Assembly: GCA_020741375.1 (NCBI GenBank)
Contig: DYZF01000151.1
Location: 1-9,594 of the forward strand
Source of the DNA: Tessaracoccus flavescens
GTDB lineage: Bacteria > Actinomycetota > Actinomycetes > Propionibacteriales > Propionibacteriaceae
Direction of reading: 5' to 3'
Length of the DNA stretch: 9,594 nt
Numbering within the stretch: position 1 is the first letter of the stretch; every line of letters starts with the position of its first letter. Made by a program: the position numbers and the translations under genes. The notes below the pieces were generated by a model. It worked only from the letters and a program-made list of their open reading frames with translations, was not told the origin of the DNA and ran no database searches. Shown here piece by piece: positions 1 to 6,276 of this stretch.

Positions 1-308
1 TTGGCCATGGCCAGCAGGTAGGGCTTGTTGAACACTAGCTCCGGGTGGAACTCGTCCTCGAACTGGTAGCCGGGGCCGCCGCGACCGGTGCCGGTCGGGT
101 CGCCGCCCTGGATCATGAAGCCGTCGATGACGCGGTGAAAGATCACGCCGTCGTAGAAGTTCCCCGTGGTGCGCTGACCGGAACCGTCGGTGTATTCCTG
201 GGTTCCGCCGGCGAGGCCGACGAAGTTCTTCACCGTCTTGGGTGCGTGGTCGTCGAACAGTTCGATGACGATGTCGCCATGGTTGGTGTGCAGCGTAGCG
301 GTGCTCAC
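1..308 (-). CDS. ppiA: Cyclophilin-type peptidyl-prolyl cis-trans isomerase, N-terminal 102 residues (cut by window edge)
   Basis: The product catalyses cis-trans isomerisation of X-Pro bonds and assists protein folding. The visible part begins [20 protein letters not shown] and has no signal peptide or membrane segment, so it should be cytosolic. The cyclophilin signature [14 protein letters not shown] is at residues 57-70; R59 matches the catalytic arginine of the family and Q67 a conserved active-site glutamine. The start is GTG at 308-306, supported by AAAGGA at 320-315 on the minus strand, six bases upstream. Bacterial single-domain cyclophilins are usually about 160-180 residues, so roughly 60-80 residues probably lie beyond base 1. 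The next minus-strand gene upstream ends at 370, leaving 61 bases in which I see no convincing promoter or terminator, so read-through from that gene is possible. The family is certain; the symbol follows actinobacterial usage. Confidence 0.9.
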   Translation of the reverse strand, partial: MSTATLHTNHGDIVIELFDDHAPKTVKNFVGLAGGTQEYTDGSGQRTTGNFYDGVIFHRVIDGFMIQGGDPTGTGRGGPGYQFEDEFHPELVFNKPYLLAMA

Positions 309-314
309 AAAGCG

Positions 315-320
315 TCCTTT
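315..320 (-). promoter_or_regulatory. Ribosome binding site of the cyclophilin gene
   Basis: AAAGGA lies six bases before the GTG codon at 308. It supports this start because the track-visible ATG codons in the frame lie far inside the conserved cyclophilin domain. Confidence 0.6.
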
Positions 321-369
321 CGATAGACAGAGTCTGGGTAGACCAGTCGGCTTCCAGTGTTGCAGACGA

Positions 370-1764
370 TCAGGCTTCGGCAAGTTGTTCGGCGATGTCG
401 GCGACGAACGCCTCCACCTCGCCGAACCCGGTGACGGGGCCACCGGCCAGCAAACCGTCGGCCCCCAGCAGCACGGCGGAGGCGGCCCCCTTGAGTTGGA
501 GTTGCTTGGAGACGAGGCCCTCGTGGTCGTAGAGCGCGATCTTGTGCTGTGCGCTGGTCAGTGTTCCGGGCTGGAGTGTGAACGGCACCAGCAGGCGGAC
601 GCCCAGGATGGGGAGCCGTGCCTGCCATTCCTCCAACGACGCCATGGCGCTGCGCGCGTCGGAACACAGGCAGTCGATGCCGACGATCAGCTGGGCCTGC
701 TGTGAGGCGAGCTTCGTCAGCGTCGTCGGGGCACCTGAGGAATCCAAGACCACGCCTTGCGGGATGGGCCGCCTGATGTAATCGAGCGGCTCGGGCTCGC
801 CCTCCGGCTCTGCCGCAGGCTCGTCCGTCTCGGGCTTGGGCCCGCCGTTGATCAGTTCGCGCACCGAGGCCAGTCCGATGGCGGGCTCGCCGACGAGTTG
901 GCCGTCGGCTCCGATCACCACGGCTGCCGGGGTGGATCCACCCGTCAGCGCCATGCCGAGGTTGGAGCCTGTGTCCACCATGAGTCCCTGCAGGGAGGCC
1001 CACCCCGGGGTGTCCGGGATGGTCGCGGTGGGCGAGACGGGGATGGTCGGGCGCGGCGCCGACGCCGTCGCATCGGCCCACTCATCCACAAGTCGCTCGC
1101 AGGAACCACATCCGGGGCGCAGGAACACGACGGTCGCTCCCCCGCCGCGGGCGCCGAGTTGACGCATCGTCACCTGGGCGGACGTGCTGGCATCCGTCAG
1201 CGACGCGTAGGCCACCCACGAGCCGGCGGCCGCAGGGGGAGCCGAGGCTGCGGTGGTTCCGCCGTCGAGGGAGAGGAACAGCGCGGCCGTCGACAGTGCC
1301 GCGACCACCACCCAGTCCCATCCGACGGCGAGCTCAGCGAGACGGGCGAAGGACTGCCCCTGCACCGCGGCCACCAATCCCAGAATGGCGAGCGCCAGCA
1401 GCACCACATTGCGGACGAGGGTGCGGCCCGACACGCCTTGGGCACCGAGTACCCCGAAGCAGTTGCAGCTGACTGCCTCCTCGAACCGGAGCGCGCGTCC
1501 GATGAGCACCGTGTAGATCGCGAAGAGGACCACAGAACCGACGGTGGCGAGAATCAACAGCCACCCCGACGACACCACCAGAAGCACCGCCAGCAGCAGT
1601 TCGCCCCACGGCAGCAGCACCGGAGCCGGCGACTTCGCGAGCCAGCGCGGGAGCTTCAGCGAGACGAAGGCATCGCGGGTTTCATCCGGCGAGCGAAGCT
1701 TCGCCACTGCCGAGATGACAAGCAGGAGCGCCAGGATCACATTGGCCAGCATCAGCGAAGTCAC
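370..1764 (-). CDS. MauE-like membrane protein fused to two thioredoxin-like domains
   Basis: A 464-residue protein if it starts at GTG 1764. Residues 5-165 carry about five hydrophobic segments (about 5-23, 46-66, 67-92, 115-134 and 149-166), with the CNCFG motif at 100-104. That core resembles MauE/DoxX-type proteins, which help supply reducing equivalents or disulfide chemistry across the membrane. A first thioredoxin-like domain (about 195-306) has CGSC at 219-222 and the cis-proline pair T278-P279. A low-complexity Pro/Glu linker (308-328) leads to a second thioredoxin-like domain (about 335-464) with a CxC pair at C365/C367 and no cis-proline at the matching place. Both domains end in the same GADGxLxGxPxxG block (285-297 and 434-446), which suggests duplication. 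The natural substrate cannot be read from sequence. ATG at 1752 is an alternative start; a longer frame to 1935 is rejected because it has no membrane-protein or domain character and overlaps the divergent gene. Redox role is inferred. Confidence 0.78.
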   Translation of the reverse strand: MTSLMLANVILALLLVISAVAKLRSPDETRDAFVSLKLPRWLAKSPAPVLLPWGELLLAVLLVVSSGWLLILATVGSVVLFAIYTVLIGRALRFEEAVSCNCFGVLGAQGVSGRTLVRNVVLLALAILGLVAAVQGQSFARLAELAVGWDWVVVAALSTAALFLSLDGGTTAASAPPAAAGSWVAYASLTDASTSAQVTMRQLGARGGGATVVFLRPGCGSCERLVDEWADATASAPRPTIPVSPTATIPDTPGWASLQGLMVDTGSNLGMALTGGSTPAAVVIGADGQLVGEPAIGLASVRELINGGPKPETDEPAAEPEGEPEPLDYIRRPIPQGVVLDSSGAPTTLTKLASQQAQLIVGIDCLCSDARSAMASLEEWQARLPILGVRLLVPFTLQPGTLTSAQHKIALYDHEGLVSKQLQLKGAASAVLLGADGLLAGGPVTGFGEVEAFVADIAEQLAEA

Positions 1765-1770
1765 GGGCCC

Positions 1771-1777
1771 GATTATG
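1771..1777. promoter_or_regulatory. Symmetric -10 element serving both divergent genes
   Basis: On the minus strand bases 1777-1772 read CATAAT, seven bases before the GTG at 1764, which is the spacing of a leaderless transcript. On the plus strand bases 1771-1776 read GATTAT, which would start transcription near 1783, just ahead of the AGGAG at 1787-1791. I see no good -35 hexamer for either direction. The call rests on the -10 likeness and spacing only. Confidence 0.45.
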
Positions 1778-1786
1778 GCACCGATC

Positions 1787-1791
1787 AGGAG
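1787..1791 (+). promoter_or_regulatory. Ribosome binding site that fixes a TTG start
   Basis: AGGAG lies eight bases before TTG at 1800. It is the reason for choosing this rare start for the sunset-domain protein; no ATG precedes the conserved amphipathic region in this frame. Confidence 0.65.
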
Positions 1792-1799
1792 CTTTCCCC

Positions 1800-2798
1800 T
1801 TGAACGAACCCCACAAGCAGGTAGCGTGGAAGGTGCTCGACTACGAGCCACAACCATTGGAGGAACTTGTGAAGAAGTCACAAGAGTTGAAGAAGGCCGC
1901 CGCGGAAACCGCTTCCGCCGCCGCTGAGTACTCATCCCATGCTCTCAAGGACGGCCTTGAGCGCGCCCAGCTTCTGCTGAACGAAGCCCGGGATCAGGCC
2001 GCCCCGCGGCTCCACGACGCCAAGGTCCGCACTGCCGACTTTGCCGCTCGCCGCTTGGACGATTTCGAACCCCACCTCAAGGACGCGCTCGACAAGGTGA
2101 CCCCCGCCGTCGACGCCGCCCGCGGCAAGGTGACCGACGATCTTCTGCCGAAGCTGCAGCAGGCGCTGCACTCTGCAGCCGAGCACCCTGCAGTGGCCGA
2201 GGCCACGAAGCGCGGCGGGCTGGCCGTCAAGGCGCTGTCCGGCGAGCTGGAGCCCGCCCCGAAGAAGTCGAAGCTGAAGGGCTTCGCCAAGTTCCTCGCC
2301 ATCGGCGCGGTCGTCGCCGGCGCCGTCGCTGCTGTTCGCCACTTCCTCGCCCCGAAGGATGACGGCTGGACTGCGCACGAGCCGTCGAAGGCATACGTCA
2401 ACAACAACGACACTTTCTCCAACGCCGCCAAGTTCGCGGCGGACGTCCCGGCCGACGAGCCCGCGGACGATCCGATCATCGTGACGGAAGACGAAGTGCA
2501 GGATCACACCGACATGACGGCTGAGGGTGCTCCCCCGGTCGACAAGTTGGTCGTCGATGACGAGCCGCTCGAGGCCGATTCCGCGGCTGGCGACGTCGTC
2601 TCCGAGGCCGCTGCCGGTTACGGCGACGGCTCCTACGTGGGCGACAACCCGCCGGAGGGCTTCAACATCAAGGGCAACGAGCGCTCGAAGAAGTACCACG
2701 TTGAGGGCACCGGTGGCTACGAGCGCACCATCGCCGAAGTGTGGTTCAACTCCGAGGACGCCGCGCAGGCTGCAGGCTTCACCAAGGCCCAGCGCTAA
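1800..2798 (+). CDS. Single-span membrane protein with amphipathic helices and a C-terminal sunset domain
   Basis: 332 residues from a TTG start. Residues 17-150 are Ala/Lys/Glu/Asp-rich and strongly helical, with repeated amphipathic stretches such as those around 50-90 and 90-125. A basic patch KKSKLKGFAK (155-164) precedes one hydrophobic segment (about 161-179). Residues 215-270 are acidic and disorder-like. The C-terminus (284-332) matches the short actinobacterial sunset domain: KGN at 291-293, KYH at 298-300, YERT at 307-310, EVWF at 313-316 and an AAGF near 324-327. The N-terminal half plus membrane segment resembles Streptomyces DUF5324-type proteins from memory. The molecular role of this architecture is not known to me. 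It is an envelope protein with a cytosolic or cell-wall-facing helical part depending on topology; the basic patch before the segment suggests the N-terminal helices are cytosolic and the sunset domain is outside. The gene is monocistronic, ending at a strong hairpin. Confidence 0.85.
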   Translation: MNEPHKQVAWKVLDYEPQPLEELVKKSQELKKAAAETASAAAEYSSHALKDGLERAQLLLNEARDQAAPRLHDAKVRTADFAARRLDDFEPHLKDALDKVTPAVDAARGKVTDDLLPKLQQALHSAAEHPAVAEATKRGGLAVKALSGELEPAPKKSKLKGFAKFLAIGAVVAGAVAAVRHFLAPKDDGWTAHEPSKAYVNNNDTFSNAAKFAADVPADEPADDPIIVTEDEVQDHTDMTAEGAPPVDKLVVDDEPLEADSAAGDVVSEAAAGYGDGSYVGDNPPEGFNIKGNERSKKYHVEGTGGYERTIAEVWFNSEDAAQAAGFTKAQR

Positions 2799-2819
2799 CG
2801 GCTCACCCCACCACTGAGC

Positions 2820-2851
2820 AGGAGGCGGCACCCTACGGGGTGTCGCCTCCT
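2820..2851. terminator. Bidirectional intrinsic terminator between convergent genes
   Basis: AGGAGGCGGCACCC and GGGTGTCGCCTCCT pair over 14 positions with one G-U, closed by a TACG loop. It lies 21 bases after the stop of the sunset-domain gene and just outside the stop (2858-2856) of the convergent glycosylase-like gene. The T-tract is short on both strands (TTCTGTT on plus), as is common in high-GC Actinobacteria. Confidence 0.8.
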
Positions 2852-2855
2852 TCTG

Positions 2856-4058
2856 TTATGTAAGAGCGTGCTGGAGCGCCGGCGCCCAGGTGCCGGGGCC
2901 GGTGAGAGACACGTCGGACAGGCCCTGCCACTGGGCGGCCTCGCGGAGCGTGGGGACAAGGCGCCCTGCCAATTCGGATGCGCGGGAAGCGTGGGCGGGC
3001 TCCACGTGGGCGTGTTGCACGCGGAGAACTCCGGCCTTCCGGTCGCTCTTGAGATCGACGCGGCCCACGAGTTCGCCGTCGATCAGCACCGGCAACACGT
3101 AGTACCCATGCTCACGCTTGGCGGCGGGCGTGTAGATCGAGATCCGGTAGTAGAAGTCGAAGAGCCGCTCCGCACGGGCTCGGTACCAAACCAGTGGATC
3201 GAACGGAGACAGGAGCGCCACCCCAGTGACGGCGCGCGGGATCGTCGCCCCGGCCCTCAGGTAGGCAGGCTTTCCCCAGCCGTCGACCTCCACCGGTTCC
3301 AGCTCGCCGGTCTCCACCAAGTGCTCGACGATCGGCCTCGCCGTGCCGAGCTTGACCCTCGGATAATCCGCGAGATCGTCCAGCGTCGCCACCCCGTACA
3401 CGCGGGCGGCCCGGCGGATGAGCTCAGCCAGCGCCTCCTCCCGCGGGATCCCGAGCCTGCTCTCGGGCGGCAACTGCTGATCGGCAGGCGCGAGGATTCG
3501 CTCGAACCGGTCGCGGCCCACCACCACCAGCTCTCCCAAGCGGACCAGGTGGTTGGCCACCCAGTGCACCTCATTCTTGTTCCACCAGCCGCCGCCCCTG
3601 CTGACGTTGCCCGGATGTTCGAGATCGCTGATGCGCAGCGCCCCTCGACGGCTGAACTCGGCGCGAACCTCGCCGAAGAGTGTGGCCTGGGCCGCCATCC
3701 ACTCCTGGGTGCGCGGGCGCTCGGGCAGATCCCGGTGCCACTGCCACAGGGGCCAGTCGGCGACGGGGATGATGGCCGCCTCATGCGCCATGTACTCCGT
3801 GTAGGCGCCGAGCGAGGTGCGCCCGTCGTGCCCCACGAGCCGGTCGAGCTGGGCGCGGTCGTACAGTCCGAGCCGCGCGAAGAGCGGCAGGTAGTGGCTG
3901 CGTTCGAAGACGTTGACGGAATCGAGTTGAAGCACGCCGAGTGCGGCGATGACCTTGCTCATGGCGGCCGGTCCCGGCTTCTTGGGTCGCGGCGCGGCCA
4001 GACCGGCGGAGGCGACGGCGAGGCGACGGGCAGCGGGCAGGCTGAGCTTGCGAGGCAT
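2856..4058 (-). CDS. YcaQ/AlkX-like winged-helix DNA glycosylase family protein
   Basis: 400 residues, the usual length of the HTH_42 (YcaQ/AlkZ) family, whose members excise bulky alkylated bases and unhook DNA interstrand crosslinks. The N-terminal block contains QLD at residues 44-46 followed by SVNVFERSHYLPLFARLG. In this family a Q-hydrophobic-Q motif marks AlkZ and a Q-hydrophobic-D motif marks the AlkX/YcaQ branch, so this protein belongs with the latter. The family's C-terminal signature is present around residues 275-340: LLSPFDPLVWYRARAERLFD, then a YYVLP block and GRVDLKSDRK. Protein is soluble with no signal peptide. ATG at 4058 gives a start with no Shine-Dalgarno sequence; a TANNNT hexamer (TAGGCT, 4071-4066) lies seven bases upstream, so a leaderless mRNA is likely. 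The gene is divergent from the prepilin peptidase and convergent with the sunset-domain gene. Substrate range is inferred from the family only. Confidence 0.88.
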   Translation of the reverse strand: MPRKLSLPAARRLAVASAGLAAPRPKKPGPAAMSKVIAALGVLQLDSVNVFERSHYLPLFARLGLYDRAQLDRLVGHDGRTSLGAYTEYMAHEAAIIPVADWPLWQWHRDLPERPRTQEWMAAQATLFGEVRAEFSRRGALRISDLEHPGNVSRGGGWWNKNEVHWVANHLVRLGELVVVGRDRFERILAPADQQLPPESRLGIPREEALAELIRRAARVYGVATLDDLADYPRVKLGTARPIVEHLVETGELEPVEVDGWGKPAYLRAGATIPRAVTGVALLSPFDPLVWYRARAERLFDFYYRISIYTPAAKREHGYYVLPVLIDGELVGRVDLKSDRKAGVLRVQHAHVEPAHASRASELAGRLVPTLREAAQWQGLSDVSLTGPGTWAPALQHALT

Positions 4059-4065
4059 ACGTGGA

Positions 4066-4071
4066 AGCCTA
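4066..4071 (-). promoter_or_regulatory. Leaderless -10 element of the YcaQ-like gene
   Basis: TAGGCT on the minus strand fits TANNNT and ends seven bases before the ATG at 4058. No Shine-Dalgarno sequence precedes that ATG. No recognisable -35 hexamer is seen. Confidence 0.45.
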
Positions 4072-4075
4072 GGCG

Positions 4076-4084
4076 TTATCCACA
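4076..4084 (+). promoter_or_regulatory. Perfect DnaA box (TTATCCACA) in the divergent spacer
   Basis: TTATCCACA matches the high-affinity DnaA 9-mer exactly. It sits four bases upstream of the -10 element of the YcaQ-like gene, inside its -10/-35 spacer, and 39 bases ahead of the -10 of the prepilin peptidase. It is a single box; no cluster or AT-rich unwinding region is present, so it is not an origin by itself. Confidence 0.5.
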
Positions 4085-4122
4085 GGCCGACGCTACGGCT
4101 CAGCGACGGCCCTCTCGCCCCT

Positions 4123-4128
4123 TAGGGT
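4123..4128 (+). promoter_or_regulatory. Leaderless -10 element of the prepilin peptidase gene
   Basis: TAGGGT fits TANNNT and ends six bases before the ATG at 4135, placing a transcription start on the A of the start codon. GAGG at 4130-4133 is too close to act as a ribosome binding site. Confidence 0.5.
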
Positions 4129-4134
4129 CGAGGC

Positions 4135-4788
4135 ATGGTGTGGGTGGTCTCCGTGGCGATCGGTCTGGTTGCCGCAGCGGTGACGGCGTGGGTCGTGCCC
4201 CGCGTCACCGTTGACGATCCCGACGCGCCAGAGTTCGCAGGGCTGGCCTCGCCCAGGTGGGTGGCGGTGTCCGCCGTCGCCGCCCTCGCGTCGGCGCAGA
4301 TCCTGTGGCTCGTCCCGCAGCACACGTGGTGGCTGTGGAGCGCCTACCTCGCGTTTGGGGTGCCGCTGATACTGGTGGATCTGCGCACCACGTTCCTGCC
4401 GCGAGCGCTGGACCGCTGGCTGTTGGGTGCCATGGCGATCGGGCTGGCGGCGCTGGCGCTGGCTGACCTGACGGCGGCCGCGTGGGCGGTCGCCGGCGGT
4501 GCGGCCGCCTGCCTCTTCCTCTTCGTCGCCTACCGCGTGTCCGGATCCTTGGGGTTCGGCGACGTGCGGCTGGCCGCGGCGGTGGGCGCCGTCGCCGGAC
4601 AGCACGGGCTCATGGCATGGGCGGTGGCTCTGTTCGCGGGGACGGCGTTGGGCGCGGTGCACGGCATCGTCCACGCAGCGGTTCGGCGGGCGAAGCCGTC
4701 GCTGCCCGCCTACTACCCCTATGGGCCGGCGCTGTGGCTCGGCCCGCTGGTGGCGGCAGGCCTGCTGGCTACCGGTTGGTCAGCGTGA
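4135..4788 (+). CDS. Short A24-family prepilin peptidase
   Basis: 217 residues, almost entirely hydrophobic, with about six to seven membrane segments. Enzymes of this family are aspartyl proteases that remove the leader from type IV prepilin-like proteins at the inner membrane. The two catalytic aspartates are visible: D82 in LVDLRTTFLPRAL and D143 in the GxGD motif GFGD (140-143), followed by VRLAAAVG. The C-terminal PYGPALWLG (195-203) matches the usual PFGP block. The N-terminal cysteine-rich methyltransferase domain of PilD is absent, so this is the peptidase-only form seen with Tad/Flp-type and many actinobacterial systems. No pilin, ATPase or platform gene is in the window, so its substrate is unknown. 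It overlaps the 3' end of trpD by 20 bases on the opposite strand. Confidence 0.88.
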   Translation: MVWVVSVAIGLVAAAVTAWVVPRVTVDDPDAPEFAGLASPRWVAVSAVAALASAQILWLVPQHTWWLWSAYLAFGVPLILVDLRTTFLPRALDRWLLGAMAIGLAALALADLTAAAWAVAGGAAACLFLFVAYRVSGSLGFGDVRLAAAVGAVAGQHGLMAWAVALFAGTALGAVHGIVHAAVRRAKPSLPAYYPYGPALWLGPLVAAGLLATGWSA

Positions 4789-5806
4789 TCCACTTCTCGA
4801 GGGTCTCGCCAGCGGCGCCGCTGTCGATGGACCGCTGAGCGTCGGCCAGCGGCTCACGCATCTGATCCAGCAGCGGGCGCACCGTCGAGATGCCGCGGTA
4901 GGCCAACAACGCAGCGGCCGCGTTGAGCACGACGATGTCGCGCACGGCTCCGGGCTTGCCGCCGAGCATGTCGCGGACCACTTGAGCGTTGTGGGCGGGC
5001 TCGCCACCCACGAGGTCGATCGGAGCGGCGGGCTCCAAGCCAAGATCCAGCGGGTCGATGACCGTGCGGTGGACCCGGCCCTCGGCGATCATCCACACGT
5101 CGGACTGCGAAGTGGTGGTGAGTTCGTCCAGGCCGTCGAAGCCACGGAACACGAGGCCGCGGTTGCCGCGCTCGGCCAGCACTCGGGCGACGACCGGTGC
5201 GATGTCGTCGTTGGCCACGCCCAATGCCATCGCCCGGGGCTGGGCCGGGTTGGCGAGCGGGCCGAGGAAATTGAATGTCGTCTGGATGCCGAGCTGCTTG
5301 CGGACGCCGGCGACGTTGCGCATCGACGGGTGATACATCTGCGCGAACAGGAAGACGATGCCCACCTCGTCCAGCACGTCGGACTGGATCGACGGCTCGG
5401 CGGAGATGTTGACGCCGAGCGCCTCGAGCGTGTCGGCGGTGCCGGACATGGAGGAGGCGGCGCGTGAGCCGTGCTTGACGACCTTGGCCCCGGCGCCCGC
5501 CGCGACCAGCGCGGCCATGGTGGAGATGTTGACGGTGTTGGCCCTGTCGCCGCCCGTGCCGACGATGTCGACGGCGTCGGGATCCAGCGCGATCGGCATG
5601 GCGTTGTCGAGCATCGCGCTGGCGAGGCCGGAGATCTCGTCTTCGCTCTCCCCCTTGGCGCGCAGGGCGGTCAGCAGCGCCGAGATCTGCACGTCGCTCG
5701 CGCGGCCGGTGAGGATCTCGTTCAGCGCCCACTGCGCCGCGGTGGCTTCAAGCCCCTCGCGACGAACGAGCCCGGTGAGGATGTCTGGCCAGGTGTAACC
5801 CGACAT
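4769..5806 (-). CDS. trpD: Anthranilate phosphoribosyltransferase
   Basis: Transfers the phosphoribosyl group of PRPP to anthranilate, the second committed step of tryptophan synthesis, in the cytosol. The 345 residues fit the family. Motifs in order: the PRPP-binding GTGGD (83-87) followed by NTVNIST; KHGSRAASS (111-119); SGTADTLEALG (121-131); HPSMRNVAGVRKQLG (159-173), giving the anthranilate-side arginine R163; and the metal-binding pair D227-E228 in DELTTT. The KHG motif has serine at 114 where the family normally has asparagine. The ATG at 5806 overlaps the stop of the upstream receiver gene by one base (TGATG), so translation is probably coupled. An in-frame ATG at 5920 is rejected because its extra residues match nothing in the family. 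No other trp gene is nearby, so the gene stands apart from a trp operon, as in other Actinobacteria. Confidence 0.97.
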   Translation of the reverse strand: MSGYTWPDILTGLVRREGLEATAAQWALNEILTGRASDVQISALLTALRAKGESEDEISGLASAMLDNAMPIALDPDAVDIVGTGGDRANTVNISTMAALVAAGAGAKVVKHGSRAASSMSGTADTLEALGVNISAEPSIQSDVLDEVGIVFLFAQMYHPSMRNVAGVRKQLGIQTTFNFLGPLANPAQPRAMALGVANDDIAPVVARVLAERGNRGLVFRGFDGLDELTTTSQSDVWMIAEGRVHRTVIDPLDLGLEPAAPIDLVGGEPAHNAQVVRDMLGGKPGAVRDIVVLNAAAALLAYRGISTVRPLLDQMREPLADAQRSIDSGAAGETLEKWITLTNR

Positions 5807-6213
5807 CAGGCGACCTGCGCCAGGCGGGCGCGGATCAGGTTGGCCGCCTGCTGCGGCATGGTGACGGGATCGACGGGGAACGGAGCGACGGCCTCGGCGC
5901 GGCTCCACGAGGCGAGCCACGCGTCGGCTTCACGGGAGATGAGCAGCATGACCGGCGGGCAGTCCGCGTACTCCTCCTTCACCTGGTGCGCGAGGCCGAA
6001 GCCGCCGGAGGGCTGGGCGTTGCCGTCGAAGATCATCAGCGCGTACTGCGTGCCGGCGTCGAGCGTGCGAAGGAGCGCTCCCTGCGTGGCCACCTCGAAG
6101 ACCTCGATCTCGGGCAGATCCGTGGCAACCTTGCGGCCCAGCGTCAGTCGGACTTGCTCACGAACCGTGCGGTCGTCGGAGAACAGCAGCACCTTCACTG
6201 GGGCTTCGCTCAT
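5806..6213 (-). CDS. Degenerate stand-alone response-regulator receiver protein (Rv3143-like)
   Basis: 135 residues covering one receiver (CheY-like) fold and no output domain. Acidic D13-D14 and the phospho-acceptor position D63 (in LMIFDGNAQPSGG) are kept, and S93 sits at the Ser/Thr switch position. The conserved lysine of the last strand is missing: the stretch AEAVAPFPVDP (106-116) has F112 where KP would be expected. WLASWSRAEA (99-108) and the CPP after it match, from memory, the Mycobacterium tuberculosis Rv3143 family. ATG at 6213 is preceded by AAGGA (6225-6221) with a seven-base gap. The gene is the first of a two-gene operon with trpD and is divergent from the respiratory operon. 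Signalling partner and target are unknown; with the lysine lost, phosphorylation-driven switching may be altered. Confidence 0.85.
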   Translation of the reverse strand: MSEAPVKVLLFSDDRTVREQVRLTLGRKVATDLPEIEVFEVATQGALLRTLDAGTQYALMIFDGNAQPSGGFGLAHQVKEEYADCPPVMLLISREADAWLASWSRAEAVAPFPVDPVTMPQQAANLIRARLAQVA

Positions 6214-6220
6214 TGGTCAA

Positions 6221-6225
6221 TCCTT
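6221..6225 (-). promoter_or_regulatory. Ribosome binding site of the receiver gene
   Basis: AAGGA lies seven bases before ATG 6213 on the minus strand and supports this start. Confidence 0.6.
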
Positions 6226-6270
6226 CGCGTTGTCGACATCGGCCGAGGGCCGACTTGAACTCTGTCCCTC

Positions 6271-6276
6271 ATCGTA
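6271..6276 (-). promoter_or_regulatory. Candidate -10 element of the receiver-trpD operon
   Basis: TACGAT (minus strand) fits TANNNT and would give a leader of about 50 bases carrying the AAGGA site. The best upstream hexamer (TCAACG) is a poor -35. A second minus-strand candidate, GATAAT at 6382-6377, would give a leader of about 157 bases. Confidence 0.3.

Noticed and set aside
1081..1090. TCATCCACA near-matches to the DnaA box (also near 5092)
   Set aside because: One mismatch each and inside coding sequence; only the exact intergenic box at 4076-4084 is reported.
757..1803. 348-codon open frame on the plus strand
   Set aside because: Antisense shadow of the MauE-thioredoxin gene with a composition dominated by Arg, Gly and His.
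1765..1935. In-frame ATG extension of the MauE-thioredoxin gene to base 1935
   Set aside because: The extra 57 residues are Arg/Ser/Pro-rich, look like a shadow of the plus-strand helix-rich gene, and lack a binding site; a promoter-like element falls at 1771-1777.
1932..2831. 299-codon open frame on the minus strand
   Set aside because: Antisense shadow of the sunset-domain gene, running through its terminator hairpin; no domain character.
2868..4214. 448-codon open frame on the plus strand
   Set aside because: It is the antisense shadow of the YcaQ-like gene, is Arg/Gly/His-rich and has no recognisable domain. Long antisense frames are common in high-GC DNA.
5807..5920. In-frame ATG extension of trpD to base 5920
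   Set aside because: It would run through the receiver coding sequence with residues unlike any TrpD, while ATG 5806 gives the family's normal N-terminus and overlaps the upstream stop.
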